From the NCBI GenBank assembly GCA_000499405.2, contig HG738140.1, forward strand, positions 11,435,560 through 11,499,559: DNA of 64,000 nucleotides, in the 5' to 3' direction. The translations under genes were made by a program, and so were the position numbers. This DNA comes from Onchocerca volvulus. Taxonomy: Eukaryota > Nematoda > Chromadorea > Rhabditida > Onchocercidae. How positions within the stretch are numbered: position 1 is the first letter of the stretch; each line of letters opens with the position of its first letter. The notes under the pieces were generated by a model. That model searched no databases. It worked only from the letters and a program-made list of their open reading frames with translations, and was not told where the DNA came from. This document shows positions 51,701 to 64,000 of this stretch, piece after piece.

Positions 51701-51797
51701 GACAGTATGCCATAAAAGTCCCATCACCGATCTGCTGTGCTGCGGGGAGTATTTAATTTCATCAAGTCGAGATGGTGTTATCAAAGTATGGAAATAG
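36976..51797 (+). CDS. vps-15: VPS15 / PIK3R4, regulatory subunit of class III PI3-kinase
   Basis: Thirty exons with matching phases give about 1431 residues (human VPS15 is about 1358): 36976-37067, 37704-37821, 37905-37967, 38240-38362, 38439-38567, 38866-39107, 39216-39345, 39896-40050, 40244-40415, 40913-40990, 41138-41272, 41574-41656, 41725-41899, 42259-42319, 42754-42902, 44969-45103, 45268-45405, 45766-45926, 46299-46430, 46494-46648, 46781-46826, 46865-46976, 47391-47565, 47903-48104, 48321-48457, 48821-49043, 49693-49860, 50681-50903, 51193-51477, 51699-51797. Order: MGN myristoylation start, Ser/Thr-kinase-like domain, HEAT repeats, linker, WD40 propeller ending [14 protein letters not shown]15 anchors VPS34 and Beclin-1 on endosomes and phagophores, so it is needed for PI3P production, autophagy and endosomal sorting. 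Uncertain points: the junction 46430/46494 (alternative: acceptor 46537 with a different upstream donor) and the donor of exon 29. Intron 15 holds a mitochondrial insertion. Confidence 0.93.
37263..37293. repeat. poly-T tract (31 nt) in vps-15 intron 1
   Basis: An uninterrupted T-run. Confidence 0.9.
40708..40815. repeat. long two-part inverted repeat in vps-15 intron 9
   Basis: Inner arms 40736-40759 and 40774-40797 are exact 24-bp reverse complements (core TCCTCTCCTAAT) around a 14-nt loop. Outer arms 40708-40725 and 40798-40815 match over 18 bp with one mismatch. The left side has an extra 10-nt bulge (40726-40735). In total 41 of 42 arm positions pair. Confidence 0.92.
42668..42713. repeat. 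poly-T tract (46 nt) in vps-15 intron 14
   Basis: An uninterrupted T-run 40 nt before the exon-15 acceptor. Its length is probably unstable, and it may be an assembly-sensitive site. Confidence 0.95.
43239..43257. repeat. TA dinucleotide run at the edge of the mitochondrial insertion
   Basis: A TATATA run ends exactly where the nad1-like sequence begins, and so may mark the insertion junction. Confidence 0.7.
43258..43320 (-). pseudogene. nad1: 5' fragment of mitochondrial nad1
   Basis: With the invertebrate mitochondrial code the minus strand reads [17 protein letters not shown], the start of NADH dehydrogenase subunit 1. It is cut off at 43258 by the TA run. Confidence 0.8.
43329..43376 (-). 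pseudogene. trnY: mitochondrial tRNA-Tyr copy
   Basis: Between the rRNA and nad1 the minus strand has a short arm-like sequence with GAATTGTAAATTC, i.e. an anticodon stem with GTA in the loop. Position and anticodon fit trnY. Confidence 0.75.
43378..43985 (-). pseudogene. rrnS: mitochondrial small-subunit (12S) rRNA copy
   Basis: The minus strand carries GTTCCAGAATAATCGGCTA (43952-43934) and GGATTAGTACCCAGGTAATC further on. The plus strand carries ATTGACGGATGATTTATACC (43443-43462). These are the conserved 12S segments used as filarial primer sites, with one difference from the usual second site. The interval of 510 bp is what a filarial 12S fragment would span. Confidence 0.92.
44090..44320 (-). 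pseudogene. nad4L: decayed mitochondrial nad4L
   Basis: The minus strand reads [18 protein letters not shown] then [12 protein letters not shown] and VWCRV before two in-frame TAG codons near 44133-44128. A second frame then continues with sequence resembling the C-terminal part. It lies directly upstream of rrnS, as in filarial mitochondrial DNA. Confidence 0.85.
44340..44590 (-). pseudogene. remnants of a mitochondrial tRNA cluster
   Basis: Upstream of nad4L the minus strand contains anticodon-loop-like sequences that could be trnA (TTTGTGCACG), trnN (ACTGTTGATT) and trnM (GATTCATGTT), in the filarial order. Individual tRNA folds were not verified. Confidence 0.5.
47391..51797 (+). other. 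vps-15: VPS15 WD40 propeller exons (23-30)
   Basis: Residues about 930-1431. [13 protein letters not shown] precedes the propeller. Blades are visible as [50 protein letters not shown] and the terminal [11 protein letters not shown]. Before it, MEWRNIY and a basic [10 protein letters not shown] segment match the inter-domain linker of the family. Confidence 0.88.
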
Positions 51798-53981
51798 CGA
51801 TAAAGCATTTGCAGGCATAAAGAGCTTATAACTTTCATTTAACCGAAGTTATTTGATTCGAATCGCTCAGTTATTTTAGTTATAGTTATAATGTAAGTCA
51901 TGTTTTATATAAAATGTTTTTGAATTATGTTAAATTATTGTTTTTTGGGTTTCTTCCAGAATTTAAAAAAAAAATAAATAAACAGTGTTATTGAAAAGGA
52001 ACAACTGGTATGATGTTATCAGCAAAGAATGATGTTTTGAGCTGAAATCATATTCTCTATTCTGCACTATGACATGCGAAAAGCAACAAGTAATCCTTAC
52101 AATATTAAATTTTCTATCTAAAATTTGAGTTCTTACATGGTGAGAAAATTAAAATAATGGCTTATGAAGTTCATGTGAACTATTCCGGGTATATTTCGTT
52201 GCAGTTAATTTTTCCTTTCGTCTTTTTTTTTATATGATAATACGATAATGAGATGAACTGATTTTATTTTTGATGTAGATTTTCGTGATCGTTTCATGAT
52301 ATAGTTATTTTGTAAAAAATTGACGTAATGGAAGAATTAGTGCTTAATCCGTTCTTTTTTAATTCTTAATTATTAAATTTATTATTTTTTACTAGTGATG
52401 TAGCTGGTGATACATTAAACGAAATGTTTAATAGTTAGTGTCACAGATTTTTTTTTTTGGAGATAATGTATGTATGGTCATATTCGATTTATCTTCGTAT
52501 TCATCAATTCAGTTCTTTTTTTTTCTTGCTTACAGGACGCACTTCATCATTTTGTATTGGTTTTGAAAATCTCATTGTATGATACTGTGTATATTACAGA
52601 AGTTTCATTTTTGTCTAATTCTGTAAATTGATGAACATAGATTTATAAGTAAATAAAATATCAGTTATCGATGCGTTCTGCAATCAACATCAATTCTACA
52701 TCTAGAGTAATTGAATGATAGTAATCATATCTAAATGATTGATTTACTAATTTGACATGAAGACGAACAATCTCCATTAGACATATACAGATTATAATGC
52801 ATTTTCTGGTTTAGATCATCTTCGATGTTCTGGATTAAGTAAGTAGTAAATCAGTATAATTAAAATCATTAGATCATTTTCTTTTCTTAATCCAAGATTC
52901 ATTCAAATTAAAATTTCTGTAGCATCATTCTGGGAATTACGAGAAATGGACGAAATTTATAATGGAGTGTTGCGTTTTAATAAAATTATATTATGTTGAA
53001 AAATACGGTGGTGTTATTGTTGCTTCTACTATTATTATAAATTAATTCATGAAGGTATTCATCTGATCAAACTTTCTAAAATTTATAACTTCATGCTAAT
53101 TGCTATGAAAACATTGCACAATATGCAATAAAGAAAGGAAATAGATGAGATATTTCGAATCGTTCGACAGGTTTTTCGTTTTGATTAACTAATGATACAA
53201 TATCTGTTATTCACTGAATAATAAGTCGAGAATGAATGTAATCAGAATTTCATAATATCGTCCACGCAATAGGCATCCATTCAATTGGCATTTTCAACTT
53301 TTAGAATTATAAAATCGACATAGTCAATAATCGAATTTGCTTAAATAGCTATTGAATTAACGTAATTCTGACGTGACCAATCGAATGTTATTTCAGTTGT
53401 AATTTCTATATTTATTGGTAGATATAAGCCATTGACGATTCAATGGTGAATAATAAGTGAAATAGTTTTTATAATATAAATAACGTGCATTATCGTTATA
53501 TCCGTAGTAGTGCATGCTATAATACGATGGGTAAATAGACGGCAAATCATATCTGAAAATTAATTCCATTTTTGTTTTCTAATTTTTGAAATAGAAATAT
53601 CGATATTTTAAATAAATAGTAGTGATAATTATAAATTGATAAACCGGTCGATGTTATTTATCTCTTGTCATTAGCTCACTTTTTCACAGAATCAAAGTAT
53701 TATTATCATTTAACACTGCTAATATCGATATCATTTCACATCATCTATCAGCTATCATTTATTTCTATTTTGCTTTTTTTTGCTTTAATTTACTTACAAA
53801 TGATTCTTGTATCTTATCCAAGAGTTGTACGGGTAATTCCACATGCTATATGGTGCCTTATCAATTCGAGAACGCGGTGAAGTTCCCATATAGCAATCAT
53901 ACCAATAATCATCATACTGTAAATAAACACTTATCATTCTGTGTGATATTATTAATAATGAATTTATAGTAATAATAATCA
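51798..53981. other. non-coding stretch downstream of vps-15
   Basis: No gene is recognised. A short open frame at about 52880-53000 (contains FWELREMDEIYNGVLRF) looks mildly coding-like but has no start and no convincing splice sites. Confidence 0.4.
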
Positions 53982-54017
53982 CATTATATGATATCAGAAT
54001 GGTGATATCATATAATG
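53982..54017. repeat. 15-bp perfect hairpin
   Basis: CATTATATGATATCA (53982-53996) and TGATATCATATAATG (54003-54017) are exact reverse complements around GAATGG. A third GATATCATATA copy follows. Confidence 0.85.
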
Positions 54018-57000
54018 ATATCATATATATGAGATTTTAGATTAATTTTTACTTCTAAAGATGTATCAGGACTGATTTTAATGGGATTTTTCATTTTTCA
54101 TCTACAAAATCTCCATTTCTTCATGCACACAGAAGAAAAAATACAGTTTTCGTAATATCTATTTTTCTATTTATCGATCTCTCTATATCTATATCTATAT
54201 ATGTATATTAAAATTATTTTATATAATTTAATACATCTGTCGCTTTTATTGAAACGGAATGAACCAAATATATGGCCCAATTCTTGGAATCGATTTACGA
54301 GAATTTTGAAAAATCATGCTTAAACTTATTTTTCGGCTAGATAGTGCTGATAATGATAAAAATGATAGTAATAGTAATAATAATTAATACTAATAGTAAT
54401 GATAGGGAAAGTTATAGTAGTAATAGTAATAATAACAATAGTAATTGTGCTGATTTTCAAGTAAAAGCTGAATCAATAAACGTTGTTTTCTCTGCATTCA
54501 ATGATCCATTCAATTTCAAATGATTCATATTTGTAATAAAAAAAAAAGGAAAACTGGATTTTGTATTATACGAAAAGTATTGTGCTAAATATACCATTTT
54601 CAATATTAATATCCCTCGTAATTTTGAAATTCGAAATTACGAACATTTTAAATTTCTTTATTTAAACAAAAAATTGGCTACATGAGTTGAGGAAATGCTC
54701 CTCGATAACATAATTATAATTGTTTTTGAATCTTTCGCAGGTTATTGCAATATTATGGACTAATTTACGTGAATTTACGCTTTTTACGTGATTATTTGCG
54801 CTTTCTACGTGAGAACAAAACACCAACCACACTCCAATTTCTATACTTTTCATTTGGCCAATATGCTGCATACTTCACGTCGTTTGCTAATTTTTCTAGC
54901 GATTTTGAACGATACAACTGAAAAAAAAAGTCATAAATTTCTAATTCATCACAAAAATTTTTTCATCTCAATCTGAATTTCGATTAATCAGATATGAGCA
55001 TAATTATATAGAGAAAGAAATTTGAAATCCTAGATTTGAAATTTTCGATTTTCTTACATAAAAAATTAATTTGAAAAACAATTGAAATAATTCACTCCAA
55101 CTAGTTATTATAAATTTTATTAAGTCGCAATTACAGTAAAAACTAATTTATCTGACCTCTAACCTAAGTAAGCATAATTATTAAGTTAGGAAAGAATGAA
55201 TATTTCAGATTCAGGACTGCAATAACATTGTTCAATGGTTTTTGTTTCAGTAGATTTTAAATACAATAAAATCCTAAAAAAAACCGGGTTGATTGATGGG
55301 AAATTTTTAAAATTGAAATATTTAGTGGAATTTCAGTCTCTTTAGATAAGCTAAAACCAAAAAGTTTTGGGACCATAATCAAAATTCCTTACCGATTGTG
55401 TAGGCTGTAACAGTGGTGGCATCGTAAAAAGATTGATAGGAAATTTTTTGAAATTTAAAAATTCAATTTTCAAAGACAGAGATAGCAGTGGCGATTTGTG
55501 TGCAGTTTGTGAGCAATAATTAATTCGAAATCCAAATATCCTCGTACCTCTTCTTCTTTTATTTGTTTATATCTCTCTATTTCATTGGAATCAATCTACT
55601 TCACATTCGCTTGCTTATTGTAAAACTTCGTTTGAACTTTTCTCTTGAATTTGCTTGTTTGTTTGCCACAAAGTGGCTTTAGATTCTGTTTTTTTAAATG
55701 TGTTGAAAATGAAGGAACAACTGTTGCATGATTTTCAGCCATTACTTTTCCTCACTGATATATTGATAAGAATTTAAAAAAAAGTATTGATAAAGCTAAA
55801 TGCACCAGCTAGATTGAATTTTACTCATTCCTCCAAAATCCTTTTCACTAGCAAATTTTTGCTGTACTATACGGGATTTGAAAACTAATAACAAACAATA
55901 GATACAGAATCTTTTTCGATCTTTCATGATAAGGATATTTACAGTTACCTTCTCAGGATTTAAATCAAAATCAGTGCTATGATGGGAATTATTGAAAAAA
56001 GTTCTATTGCTCAAATGTTCCAGAAATTGAAACAATAATAATAATTATTATTATTAATTGAAAGTTTAGAGTAAAAAAAATCATAAAAATCGAACAAATA
56101 CACAGCTGTATTCATTTGAATGGATATCCATCAAATTTATTAAACTGAACTTCTTCTCTTTCCTAAAGATCGTTCATAATAAACAAAGAACCAATAACTA
56201 TAATTTTAAAAATTTAAAATCCAGACAAATTATAAGCTTTATGTTTTTTCAGCTTCTTGATGCCCTAATAATACCTAGTACAAACTTCCTATCAAACTTA
56301 CTTTTTGATACTTCAAAATATACATCATCATCAAGTATTGAAATATGGAAAATAATTCTGTGCGAGTCAGAATTTATTATTCTTAATCAAACAGTAACTG
56401 AAATTTTTGTGTTAGAAAAAATATCTGCAAAATAAATTCTAAAAACTTCAATCCTTAAATTTTCCAAATATTATCAAAAACTAATAGAAGTTGCAATGAA
56501 ACGAATCAGAAGTTCGTTTCGGAATCATAAACATTCAATATTTTGTATAAATTTACTAAATTTTTCTAATAACATGTAAAAAATGTTTCTTCACTGTTTT
56601 TTAGTATATTATCTTTCAAAATTTTAAATTTTGATTCAAATTTCCATCGGTTGAAATTCATGATCAATAATATTAATATACCCAAATTATTGAGGATTCA
56701 AGCATATCTATTTTGAAACGATACCGTATCTTGGATGCGGATCTAGCATTAATCTCCGAAAGAAACATTCATCTTTTAAACCGTCAACTTTAAATTTTAA
56801 ACCATTAACTCAATTTGTTAGTTTAATTTCAATGAAAATCATTACCAATATATTTTCATATTTTTAAATATTTCAATCAATCTACTTTTTTTAGATGTTC
56901 CATAAGTTAAAATTAAAACAAAAAATTTTTTAGGTCAACTATCGTGTGTATGTTTTTTTAAATTGTCTTATTATTAGTTACTTCGTCGTTTACTTATTAT

Positions 57001-60000
57001 CTTATTTATCATTAATAGCTTATTCATTCATAAATTATTTGATTAAATAATTTTTAAAACATTACAAATCATAATTAATCGATTTGCATGATCTGCTTTG
57101 TTTTCTTTTCTGTATTTTTTAAAAATAATTGTTAAACACACGAAATATATTAGAAGAATGCACCATCGGTTGCACAATTTCTATAAAAAGGAATTTCATG
57201 CAGTAAACAAATTTTTCCAATAAATATTATACACTTAATTGTTACTCATACAGTCGTCTGTTTATTGTTTCTCAGACTGTTTACAACTTAATTATTAATT
57301 TATTGCTTCAATCGTCTTAAATCTGTTCGATTATTTATTTATTGAAATACTTGTTATCACATTTTGTTAATAAATATTTTATCTAAACTACTTATCATTT
57401 AGCCTTTTGCTTATTCTTTATCTGACTATTTAAATTTAATTAATTATTAATTGCTTCAAATTCGATCAGCACAAAGTCAAATTAAAGTGTAAATTCATAA
57501 ATTCGAATTGTTTTATTAATATAATATTATAGAGATGGTAGGAAAAGTAACAGACTTAGCTTAGATTTGGAAAATTTTACAATGAATCATATGCCAATCG
57601 GAGCAGAAATTAGAACCGTTTGGTTCTATTTTTTTTTTTTTTTTTCAGTTCTTTTCACGGCCGATTTGAATGGAAGAGAAGAAAATGACTAAAATCTCTT
57701 TTTACTAATAATTTAAGGCTTTCAATTGAAATCATTTGATTTCATCGAAACCGTAATTCTTTTGTACTCATTCTTATGTCTAACGAAAACATATGCGAAC
57801 TCTTTGATATTTTTCAAATCGGAACTTTTTCCCCACAAAGAAATTACAGTATGCGTTGCAAATTTTTATTCTTTGTCTAAAAAATACTACAATAATTTGT
57901 TGCTTGGTATCAATGGCACTATTAGAAAGATGAAAGATATGAGATGAAAAAGCTGTTATTAATCATTTAGGAAGGACCCGTCTAACCTGGATAAGTGAAT
58001 ACTTGAAGTTTTAACTGAATTAATGAGTGAAATATCCATTACTGCTTGGTGTAATTTTGTCATTAAAAATTTATCAAATTTTCATTACTAAAATTAATTT
58101 TCAATGAAGAACTAAAAAGAAAAATCTTATTCTTTTGGATTGTATGCTACACAAAGGTAAAGAAAAGGTCAAAGGTAAGGATCATTGGAAATGAATGTCT
58201 TTGGGAATAACCTTAGTCAAGAAATTTTTCTAGTATTCCTAATCTTCGCGCCTTTTTAGGAGCGGTAAATAAAACCAGTTATACTTCATTTACTATTTTT
58301 TTATTCATTTTTGATGTCAAACACTCCTTTATTAAGTTCGATTCTCGAAATGAGTTTTTTGCAATGAAGCATTTGTAAATGTGAATTCCGGGGTTTGCAG
58401 TATTAAATTTGTATTCAATTTATTTATAATTCAGAAGAATTGAAATAAATCATCTTAAAATTAAATTTGAGTTCTCGAAATTTTTGGAAAGTTGCATAAT
58501 GTTTATTTCTAATTTTACAAATTTCGCATTTTTTCATTTAAATAGGAAATAAAGAAGTAGTTCAAAAGCTTTTTGATCTTTATTCCATTGTTAATCAAAC
58601 TTTGAATAGCCGATTTATGTTCCGACAAATTACTAATTGCTGAATCGCTTCCCTCTCCTCTTCTTATCTCTTATTATTCCTGTATAATCATTCTTCATTC
58701 CACAGTGATTGAGCACTCATTCGTCTTCATAGTTTAATGATTTATTTTCCGGATAATGTAATTTGCAATATAGTGACGCTTACTTAATTGTGAAGATCGG
58801 AAACTGAAATCTAATGAGAGTGAAGAGTGAAACTGAACTGGAAGAATGAAAATTGAAACTTCACAGAATTTTTAAATAGTCCAAAGAATTATTCTTAAAA
58901 AAAATTTATTCATTATTAATGAACTTCCATCTAAAATGATTGGGAAAACCATCTAGTGGTATCTGATAATTATGATTTCCGGTATTTGGTGATTTTATGT
59001 TATTTTACGTAAGCAATGCTTTTTTTCACGGATTTTCTTTTTCTTTCTTTGCAATATTTACCATCTTATGGCATTATTTAGAAATCCGTGAAGTTCGAGT
59101 TTTTATTATTCCAATTCAGTCTCAACTCTCCACTCCTACTAGTTTTCAGTTTCCGGTCTTTATGGTTAAGTAAGCCTCGTTATATTACAAATTACATCAT
59201 CCGGAAACTCTTCTGTGTAATTCCTTTTTCCGTGGAAAATTTCTGCTTTTCTCTTTACTAATTTCGAATTTATTCACAATTTTCCAAGAAAAATTTAGAT
59301 GTTGCTTTTGTTCTAATCTATCTTGTTTCTCTAACCGAATTCTGTCCCGTATTCCGTGGTATTGCCGGATACTGCCGGATTTTCAAACCGTTTACGTACA
59401 TGTATTATCGCAACTACTAACAATTATGGAATCAATTTAAAGAAATCAATTTGTCACAGAAATAGATGATAATATCTATTAGTAATTAGTTTTCTGTATT
59501 CATTTACTGTAATCCTTGTTGGACAAAAGCAATAACTTGATCGTTTTCCTGGCATTTTAACAATTTTCTCCTTATTTGTCTAATTAATCACTAATCATTA
59601 TCTCTTATAAATCAAAAATTTACTTATTGATTTCATTAAAAAATCATTTAGTACTTATTTACTTTACTAAAAAGTTATTTATTTACTGCTTTTTTCCAGC
59701 AATCATGATAAAATTTTTGAAATTTGATAAATATTTAATTTTTTCCATATTCAATCATCCAAAAACGATAAATGCATTGTCCGAATGATATCTAGCGAAG
59801 ATTGTCAATGTCATGTTGAATGTTTTCTGTTCATGCCTTATTTGCCATTTTCTACCAAATTTGTTGCTTATGATGAAAATGATTGCAATTCTTTTTTGAT
59901 TAAAAACATGTACAAAATTCGAAATTTGTAAATTAAAATTGTGATTTAGAAAATTTCAAATTCAATCCATATATAAGTTCAAAAATTTCTGATTATAATA

Positions 60001-61462
60001 TTCCAAAAAAAATTCTTCAGTTTATCATAATTTTATTTTTTTTAATGACAGTCAACTGCATGCATTTTTTGTTTTCTTGCTATCACTCCGAAATTTTTGT
60101 GACATTATTTCAAAGTTATTTTGTAGATTAATCCTGAGAACAATCAAATTTCGAATAGATAGACAAAAGAGCAGGAATACGGAAATCAGAGATGATAAGA
60201 GAAAAAGTTGGCTTAAGTGAAAGTTAATCATATTACCTATCTTTCTCTTCAACGAAACAAAAGAAGACAATTGAAAAACAAAAGAATTAAAAATCTTTTG
60301 ATATTTCGAAGAAATGAAAGGAAGATTATCACTACTTTTATTATTTCGCCCATGCTCTTTTATTTTACACCTCATAAAATCTGAAACTCTTCACTGTCCG
60401 TCTTTTCTGTTCATTCCTGAAAAACGGAAAAAAATAGAAAAAATTTCAAGATTTCCCACCTGCTTTTCATTTGGTCATGCCTTTCCTTCCTTTCATCCGT
60501 TTTATTCTACTTTTTCTTTTCTTTCTTTCATAAAATGTATTTTCATTTTCGGTAGGCAGTACAGTTAAATTGTCCGATCGAGAAGAGAGGATGAGAAGAC
60601 AACATTTGTGTAAACTTTTGATAAAAATAATTTTCATTTCTTTTTTTCCGTTCCCTTTCATTTATAGTTTAATGGTTTTCATTGGTCGGATAGCAATAGG
60701 TTCACTTGTATCACACTATCGACACAAAAAAAAAAAAAAATGAATAATGCTTTCCGATTTATTTCTTCTGACTTGGATCATCTCCATCTTATTAAAATTA
60801 AATAAAATTTCTAGCTCTATCCTTCATTTTTAGAACTTTTCCCTTTTTTATTTTAAAAATAAAGAAGAAATAATAATTTTATTTTGCACAATTCTAAACA
60901 TCATAATCTCTTTCTATTGCTTTCTTAAAAATATCAATTCCTGTATTAATTTACCAGTTTATCAAATATCTTTATCGGTTTTTTTCTTAATCCTGTTATT
61001 CTTGATGATTTTAATCTTAAAATGAGTGACTAAATTAATTAATTCTTGACGAATTAATGCTTTATTTGGTTTAATTGAAGTGCGTAACTTTTTCTAATCA
61101 CACTTTTTTAGCTCTGTTTATTATTGATTTTTCCATATTTGTTTGTTAAATGTTGCTAAGATTTTTTCGCAATGTCTCATAAATCTGCAACGACAATTAT
61201 TCATAAAATATAAAAAATAAAATAATTTATTATCAATATTTAAATTAAAATTTTAATCACAACTAACTGTAAAAATTGCAACATTTTATTGTTCCTATGA
61301 TGAATTTGCTTTCTGTTTGGCAAATGATTAACGACTGATTGATGACCTGATAAATCTGTATACAGTACTCAAGTAAGTATCGATTCCTCAGTACCACCAA
61401 AAGGTCATCCCACCATCCCCTGATTCATTGTTACCAATTTCGTATTTAAATGTAAATATAAA
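54018..61462. other. AT-rich non-coding stretch
   Basis: No gene is recognised. It includes a TAATAG-type repeat at about 54355-54450 and many T-runs. Open frames here are short and have the composition of the background. Confidence 0.5.
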
Positions 61463-61639
61463 ATGGTACTGGGGAACAAAGAGGCGAAGAAGAAGGCTAA
61501 CTGCCAATTGATGCGTTGGAATGCAATTAATCGGAATTATTTGCATAGATTTCTGAATTCATCAAATACTTTGCTTCCTGAAATCGTCCCAAATTTTATT
61601 TCTAGAAAAATTGGTCGTTTCATTCTTTTTCAAAACTAA
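61463..61639 (+). CDS. small ORF (58 codons), unidentified
   Basis: ATG at 61463 to TAA at 61637-61639. The first 35 codons (MVLGNKEAKKKANCQLMRWN, then INRNYLHRFL) use GC-richer codons and a mixed amino-acid set unlike the flanks; the end is more background-like. A GT-free span suggests it is either a single-exon small gene or a chance ORF. A CCTCAGTACCA at 61386 is a near-complement of TGGTACTGGGG at its start, which may be coincidence. Confidence 0.25.
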   Translation: MVLGNKEAKKKANCQLMRWNAINRNYLHRFLNSSNTLLPEIVPNFISRKIGRFILFQN

Positions 61640-64000
61640 CTTTTGCAAATTGCTAAATAAAATTTAATGAAGAATAGAAATAGTTTAAGATAATAAATGC
61701 ATTTCATTTTGCGATATTTGTAGTGTATGTTTCATTTCATATTATTACAAAAGAGAAGTGGAAAGGTGCGGGGTTCCTTTTACCTGTAATTGTAGATCGA
61801 GAATTCGACAAAGGATAGGTACAGCGATTTGATAATGTCCTCATTTTCCTCGATAGCAATGACTGAGCTAATTAATAAAGGAATTACTACTTGAAATGAA
61901 AAGTACAGATAGATCAGTAAATTCAAATGAAATTTTGCATATGTCATTTTTATTTTTTATTTTTTGATATTTCAGGGAGAATTTCAAATATTCTTTTTAA
62001 TTTTCCATTTATTTCTAGAATAAATGGAATTTGAGTTGCATCATCCATTCCTATATCGCCTTTATCGCCATTTATATATTTGTTTAAACTGATTATCTGA
62101 TCTTTCTTCCCAATAAAATTTCGATATGAATGTAAAAAAATGCAAATGATGTGATTCGTATTGACATTTTCATCGCTAAAAATCCTATTTAAAATATTAA
62201 CATGCGAACGATTTGTTAATATTTTAAATAATATTTAATGATTAAGATTGATATTTTAATCGAAATTTCTAAAATTTCAGTTAAATTTCGTGAATTAATT
62301 TTTGGAACTTAGCAAAATTTAGCACAATAAGGTAGACTTTAAATAGTATCCCTGTTTCAAAATTTAGTTAATCATACTTATAAGAATAGCAATAAATTCC
62401 TCAGAGTTACTATTACTATGTTGCATGCAGCTTGCAACTATTATGCTTGCAGATATAGCTCACATTATTTTTTTTTCACGAAAAATTCCAAAGCAGGATA
62501 TATGAAATGTCTTTTCTTTCTAATTACTTTACTACCTCTAAAGTTCACATCTCAGAAGTTTTTCTCTGCTAAATGCACTCATTACAAGAAAAACTTTTTC
62601 GGATTTTAAAAAATTTAACAGATTAATTTTAAAAATGACAGGGAAAAAGAAAGCGGAAACCATGGCATACTTCTGTCAAATATATTACACTGTCAGATAG
62701 TTAAATTAAAATCAGAATTAATTCGATCAGACTAAATTGGCTCTATTTATAATTCTAATTTTGATTTCATTGAAAATGTTTGACTTTTCTCAGTCTCAAA
62801 TTTATCTTCCAATCTTAATTAATCTAATTCTTTTTCCTACTTTTTTCTGTTCTATTTTGAGAAAAATTTAATTAAGTTTTGTATTTCTGTTCTTCTATTC
62901 TCTTCATCTCGTATGAAAAGTATTAGCAATAATATTCCCTTAGAACAATACATTTTTCAAAACGTAGTTTTTTTTTTTTAATTTTTTTCGAAATATACTC
63001 AGATTTCTTCAAAAATATTAAAGATACTACAATAATTATAATTGTTTCTTTGTTCAGTTCATTTATTTTTCATCGACTTATGCTGAATTTTAGTTCTCGA
63101 ATTAAGTTCTATTTTGAAACGACAAAACTGATGGAGGCGAAGGAAACGGAAGAATGTTGTAATATAAGGACTGAATCGTTCTTTAACATTCGACTTACTA
63201 TTTTATCTCCGAAAGGATGTCACTTCCTTTCATATCATTACTTAATCATTCATCAATATTATCATTTTAGAGAAACTGCTCAATCATAAAATTAATTATT
63301 TAATTACTATTCCAATTATATGACCCGTTATCGCATCTTTACCGTTCCAATTGTTCAATATTCATTTATCAACTCTTAACAGTTTAATATAATAATTTCT
63401 TCCATCATTGCTCGGAAATTCAACTGCTAATAACTCCACATTAAATTTAAAATTTTTTGAAATTCAATTGTTAAAAAGATATGAATATCGGATAACGCTG
63501 AAGTGCAGCACGATATATTCAGAAAGCTTTTAGTAGGATAGCAAAAAAACTCATTGAAGGTTATCATCTTTCAATTTCATAAATTTCAATCGTTCAAATT
63601 TATCATTTGTTAGTCTAATTAGAATGTCAAAGTAAGCATTGATTTACTTAAAAATAGCATCAAGCTATTATTTTACACTTTGCATCTATTTGATTTTATT
63701 ATATTTTCCCCTTTTCTTTATATCCTTTCCATAAATTCCCCACAATTTTCATAAATTAAATAATAAAAGTTTGATGACACTATAAAATAAAAGACATCCC
63801 CAAAACTTAACACTTCTTCATCAAAAAAACAAATGTCAGCTGCTGCGTGCAAGACTGCAAATTGCATTTTGCTGCAAGAACTTAAAAATTGCAGTTTTTT
63901 TTTTTGTATCTCACTGAAATGCAATTGATTTATTCAACACATGCTTGATAATATTGGTGGATCAAAAGTGAATTTAGTGACACTGAATTGTTGGTCAATT
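61640..64000. other. AT-rich non-coding stretch to the window end
   Basis: Nothing supported except the hairpin at 62186-62230. An open frame at 63050-63289 has a coding-like middle (MEAKETEECCNIRTESF) but no other support. Confidence 0.4.
62186..62230. repeat. 17-bp perfect hairpin
   Basis: TATTTAAAATATTAACA (62186-62202) and TGTTAATATTTTAAATA (62214-62230) are exact reverse complements around an 11-nt loop containing TGCGAACG. Confidence 0.85.

Noticed and set aside
63050..63289. 79-codon plus-strand ORF
   Set aside because: Only a short middle part looks coding-like; there is no splice or domain support.
1..64000. tRNA genes, spliced-leader RNA gene, CRISPR arrays, viral or bacterial insertions
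   Set aside because: I looked for the T-arm consensus, the nematode SL1 sequence and regular direct repeats and saw none, apart from the mitochondrial tRNA copies.

Overview
The window looks like nuclear DNA from a filarial (onchocercid) nematode. It is strongly AT-rich. Its genes are split into many short exons by short introns with TTTTCAG/TTTTTAG-type 3' splice sites. One intron holds a nuclear copy of mitochondrial DNA whose small-subunit rRNA carries both conserved sites used as filarial 12S primers, and whose gene order (tRNA cluster, nad4L, rrnS, trnY, nad1) is the filarial one. There are no bacterial-type operons, CRISPR arrays or phage genes. All gene models were built by eye from splice phases and protein similarity.

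Layout. 1-3486: candidate exons of at least two unidentified genes (a plus-strand set at 799-876 and 2808-3486; a minus-strand terminal exon at 955-1198). 3487-17467: a long non-coding stretch with hairpins, GC-richer islands and simple repeats. 17616-22442 (+): a large proline-rich protein with four WIP-type WH2 actin-binding repeats. 22443-26740: non-coding, with a 30-bp perfect-type hairpin and short tandem duplications. 26891-33880 (+): a seven-exon MADF/BESS-like putative DNA-binding protein, whose first intron carries a ~725-bp TATG microsatellite and a small ORF. 33955-35735 (-): an acyl-CoA-binding protein, tail to tail with the MADF gene (74 bp between stop codons). 36976-51797 (+): a complete 30-exon VPS15/PIK3R4 gene (about 1431 residues: N-myristoylation site, pseudokinase-like domain, HEAT repeats, WD40 propeller), divergent from the acyl-CoA-binding protein gene. 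51798-64000: mostly non-coding, with two hairpins and one 58-codon ORF.

The genes do not form an evident pathway. VPS15 is the scaffold of the class III PI3-kinase complex (autophagy, endosomal sorting), the WH2 protein should act on actin, the acyl-CoA-binding protein on lipid transport, and the MADF protein on transcription. The most notable non-gene items are the decayed mitochondrial insertion in VPS15 intron 15, a set of long near-perfect inverted repeats scattered through introns and intergenic DNA, and several short coding-like segments below usual ORF cutoffs.
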